A DNA stretch of 6,648 nt from the NCBI GenBank assembly GCA_023819025.1, contig JAMWDC010000122.1, positions 1-6,648 on the forward strand, written 5' to 3'. The DNA comes from Candidatus Omnitrophota bacterium (GTDB taxonomy: Bacteria > Omnitrophota > Omnitrophia > Omnitrophales > Aquincolibacteriaceae). Numbering within the stretch: position 1 is the first letter of the stretch; each line of letters opens with the position of its first letter. Below the pieces are notes generated by a model. That model did not search any database, was not told the origin of the DNA, and worked only from the letters and a program-made list of their open reading frames with translations. Shown piece by piece: positions 5,855 to 6,648 of the stretch. A program made the translations under genes and the position numbers.

Positions 5855-6648
5855 TTAAGCTGCTTGTTCATACCAGGCACGGAATTCTCCGGATAAACCG
5901 AGCGGGATAAATGTCCGCTTCAAGGGTTTGACACCCTTGCTTTCTTGAAGCCAACTTTTGAAATGGCGGATCACTTCCTCGATCTGTGATTCCTCCATCA
6001 GGAGAATAGGGACTGCCAGCCTGAAGAGATTCATCCCCATCTCTTCCTGACGTTCCGACGCCATATGGGGCGAGCCTCGAATGCCGAATTTGAAATACAG
6101 TTCATGGTTTAAGGATTCGGCAGGAAAGTTTCTCCTGGTTAGCTGGGGGAGGAGATTATTCAGGTCCACCAAAACCGCATGGCCTCCGGCCGGCTGAACC
6201 ACCGTGAATCCAGCCGAGGCCAGACCTTCGTGCAGCCTCTTTGACAAATGCATTCGCTTTAGGATGTAGGAGGTGTCGTCTTTGGCAAACTCAAGGGCGT
6301 CATGAATCTTGTGGCGAGTCTCCTCGGCCAACCCATCGCCCATGGCCAGGACAAAATCAAAGGCCTCCTCATAGAGATCTTTATCGCGGAAGGCGGCGAC
6401 GGCCCCAATCGAGGTTGGGAAATCCTTGGTCAAACTCATGGTTAGACCGTCGGCGTTGGAACAAATTTCCCTGACGATTTTCCAAACCGGATGGTCGCGG
6501 TAAGCGTTTTCCAGGGCCTTGATTTGATACGCATTCTCAATGATGCGTGTGGCATCGAGAAAGATCCGGACATGATAGCGGTCAGCCAAGCTCCGTACCG
6601 ACCTTAGGTTTTCCAGGGAAAAGGGTTGTCCTCCGAAGCCGTTTGCGC
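5855..6648 (-). CDS. PLP-dependent beta-eliminating lyase, tryptophanase / tyrosine phenol-lyase-like (C-terminal part)
   Basis: Only the last 263 residues are in the window; the frame stays open to the edge, and the start and roughly 200 N-terminal residues lie beyond it. Family members cleave the Calpha-Cbeta side of an amino acid such as Trp or Tyr, giving the side-chain product, pyruvate and ammonia. Visible family blocks in order are GFGGQPFSLENLR, FLDATRIIENAYQIK, MSLTKDF, PAGGHAVLVD, FPAESLNHELYFKFGIR and FRLAVP. By alignment from memory, the DATR Asp (codon 6556-6554) contacts the PLP ring nitrogen, the TKD Lys (6427-6425) forms the Schiff base, and the FRLAVP Arg (6022-6020) binds the substrate carboxylate. 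The lysine before the catalytic one (KK in the E. coli and Citrobacter enzymes) is Thr here. Near the C-terminus, GEF occupies the place of E. coli TnaA RHF (His463) and TPL FF, so the substrate may be neither Trp nor Tyr. The internal TTG at 6589 is not a start, since homology continues upstream of it. Confidence 0.88.
   Translation of the reverse strand, partial: ANGFGGQPFSLENLRSVRSLADRYHVRIFLDATRIIENAYQIKALENAYRDHPVWKIVREICSNADGLTMSLTKDFPTSIGAVAAFRDKDLYEEAFDFVLAMGDGLAEETRHKIHDALEFAKDDTSYILKRMHLSKRLHEGLASAGFTVVQPAGGHAVLVDLNNLLPQLTRRNFPAESLNHELYFKFGIRGSPHMASERQEEMGMNLFRLAVPILLMEESQIEEVIRHFKSWLQESKGVKPLKRTFIPLGLSGEFRAWYEQAA

Noticed and set aside
6241..6474. Plus-strand open frame rich in Arg opposite the lyase gene
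   Set aside because: The composition is typical of an antisense shadow, and the lyase frame contains the catalytic motifs.

Overview
The window carries five genes, all on the minus strand, so transcription runs from high to low coordinates. It comes from a Gram-negative (diderm) bacterium: there is an outer-membrane beta-barrel protein ending in the usual aromatic C-terminus, two periplasmic LolA-like proteins with signal peptides, and an inner-membrane RND/MMPL transporter. Base composition looks close to even. Two palindromic elements with GTAGGGGC...GCCCCTAC ends resemble dispersed repeats that I recall from environmental Desulfobacterota and other uncultured lineages. That is only a weak taxonomic hint and I cannot name the organism.

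Layout in transcription order: (1) 6648-5855, the C-terminal 263 residues of a PLP-dependent beta-eliminating lyase of the tryptophanase / tyrosine phenol-lyase family, cut by the window edge; (2) 5844-4951, a secreted LolA-like protein starting 10 nt after the lyase stop; (3) 4975-3989, a second LolA-like paralogue overlapping the first by 25 nt; (4) a 298-nt gap with two palindromic repeats; (5) 3690-2353, an outer-membrane beta-barrel protein resembling DUF1302, whose start is uncertain because one repeat lies directly in front of it; (6) 2338-11, a 12-TM RND/MMPL transporter starting 14 nt after the barrel stop. No RNA genes, CRISPR arrays, insertion sequences or convincing promoters were seen.

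The four envelope proteins can be read as one trans-envelope route. The RND protein would drive extraction of a hydrophobic or lipidated substrate from the inner membrane, the LolA-like proteins would carry it through the periplasm, and the barrel would receive or pass it at the outer membrane. LolA-like proteins next to MMPL transporters are known from lipid-export loci such as aryl polyene clusters, but the substrate here is not shown by the sequence. The tight link to an amino-acid beta-lyase is the least expected part of the arrangement. It could mean that the system handles an aromatic or amino-acid-derived product, or it could be incidental.
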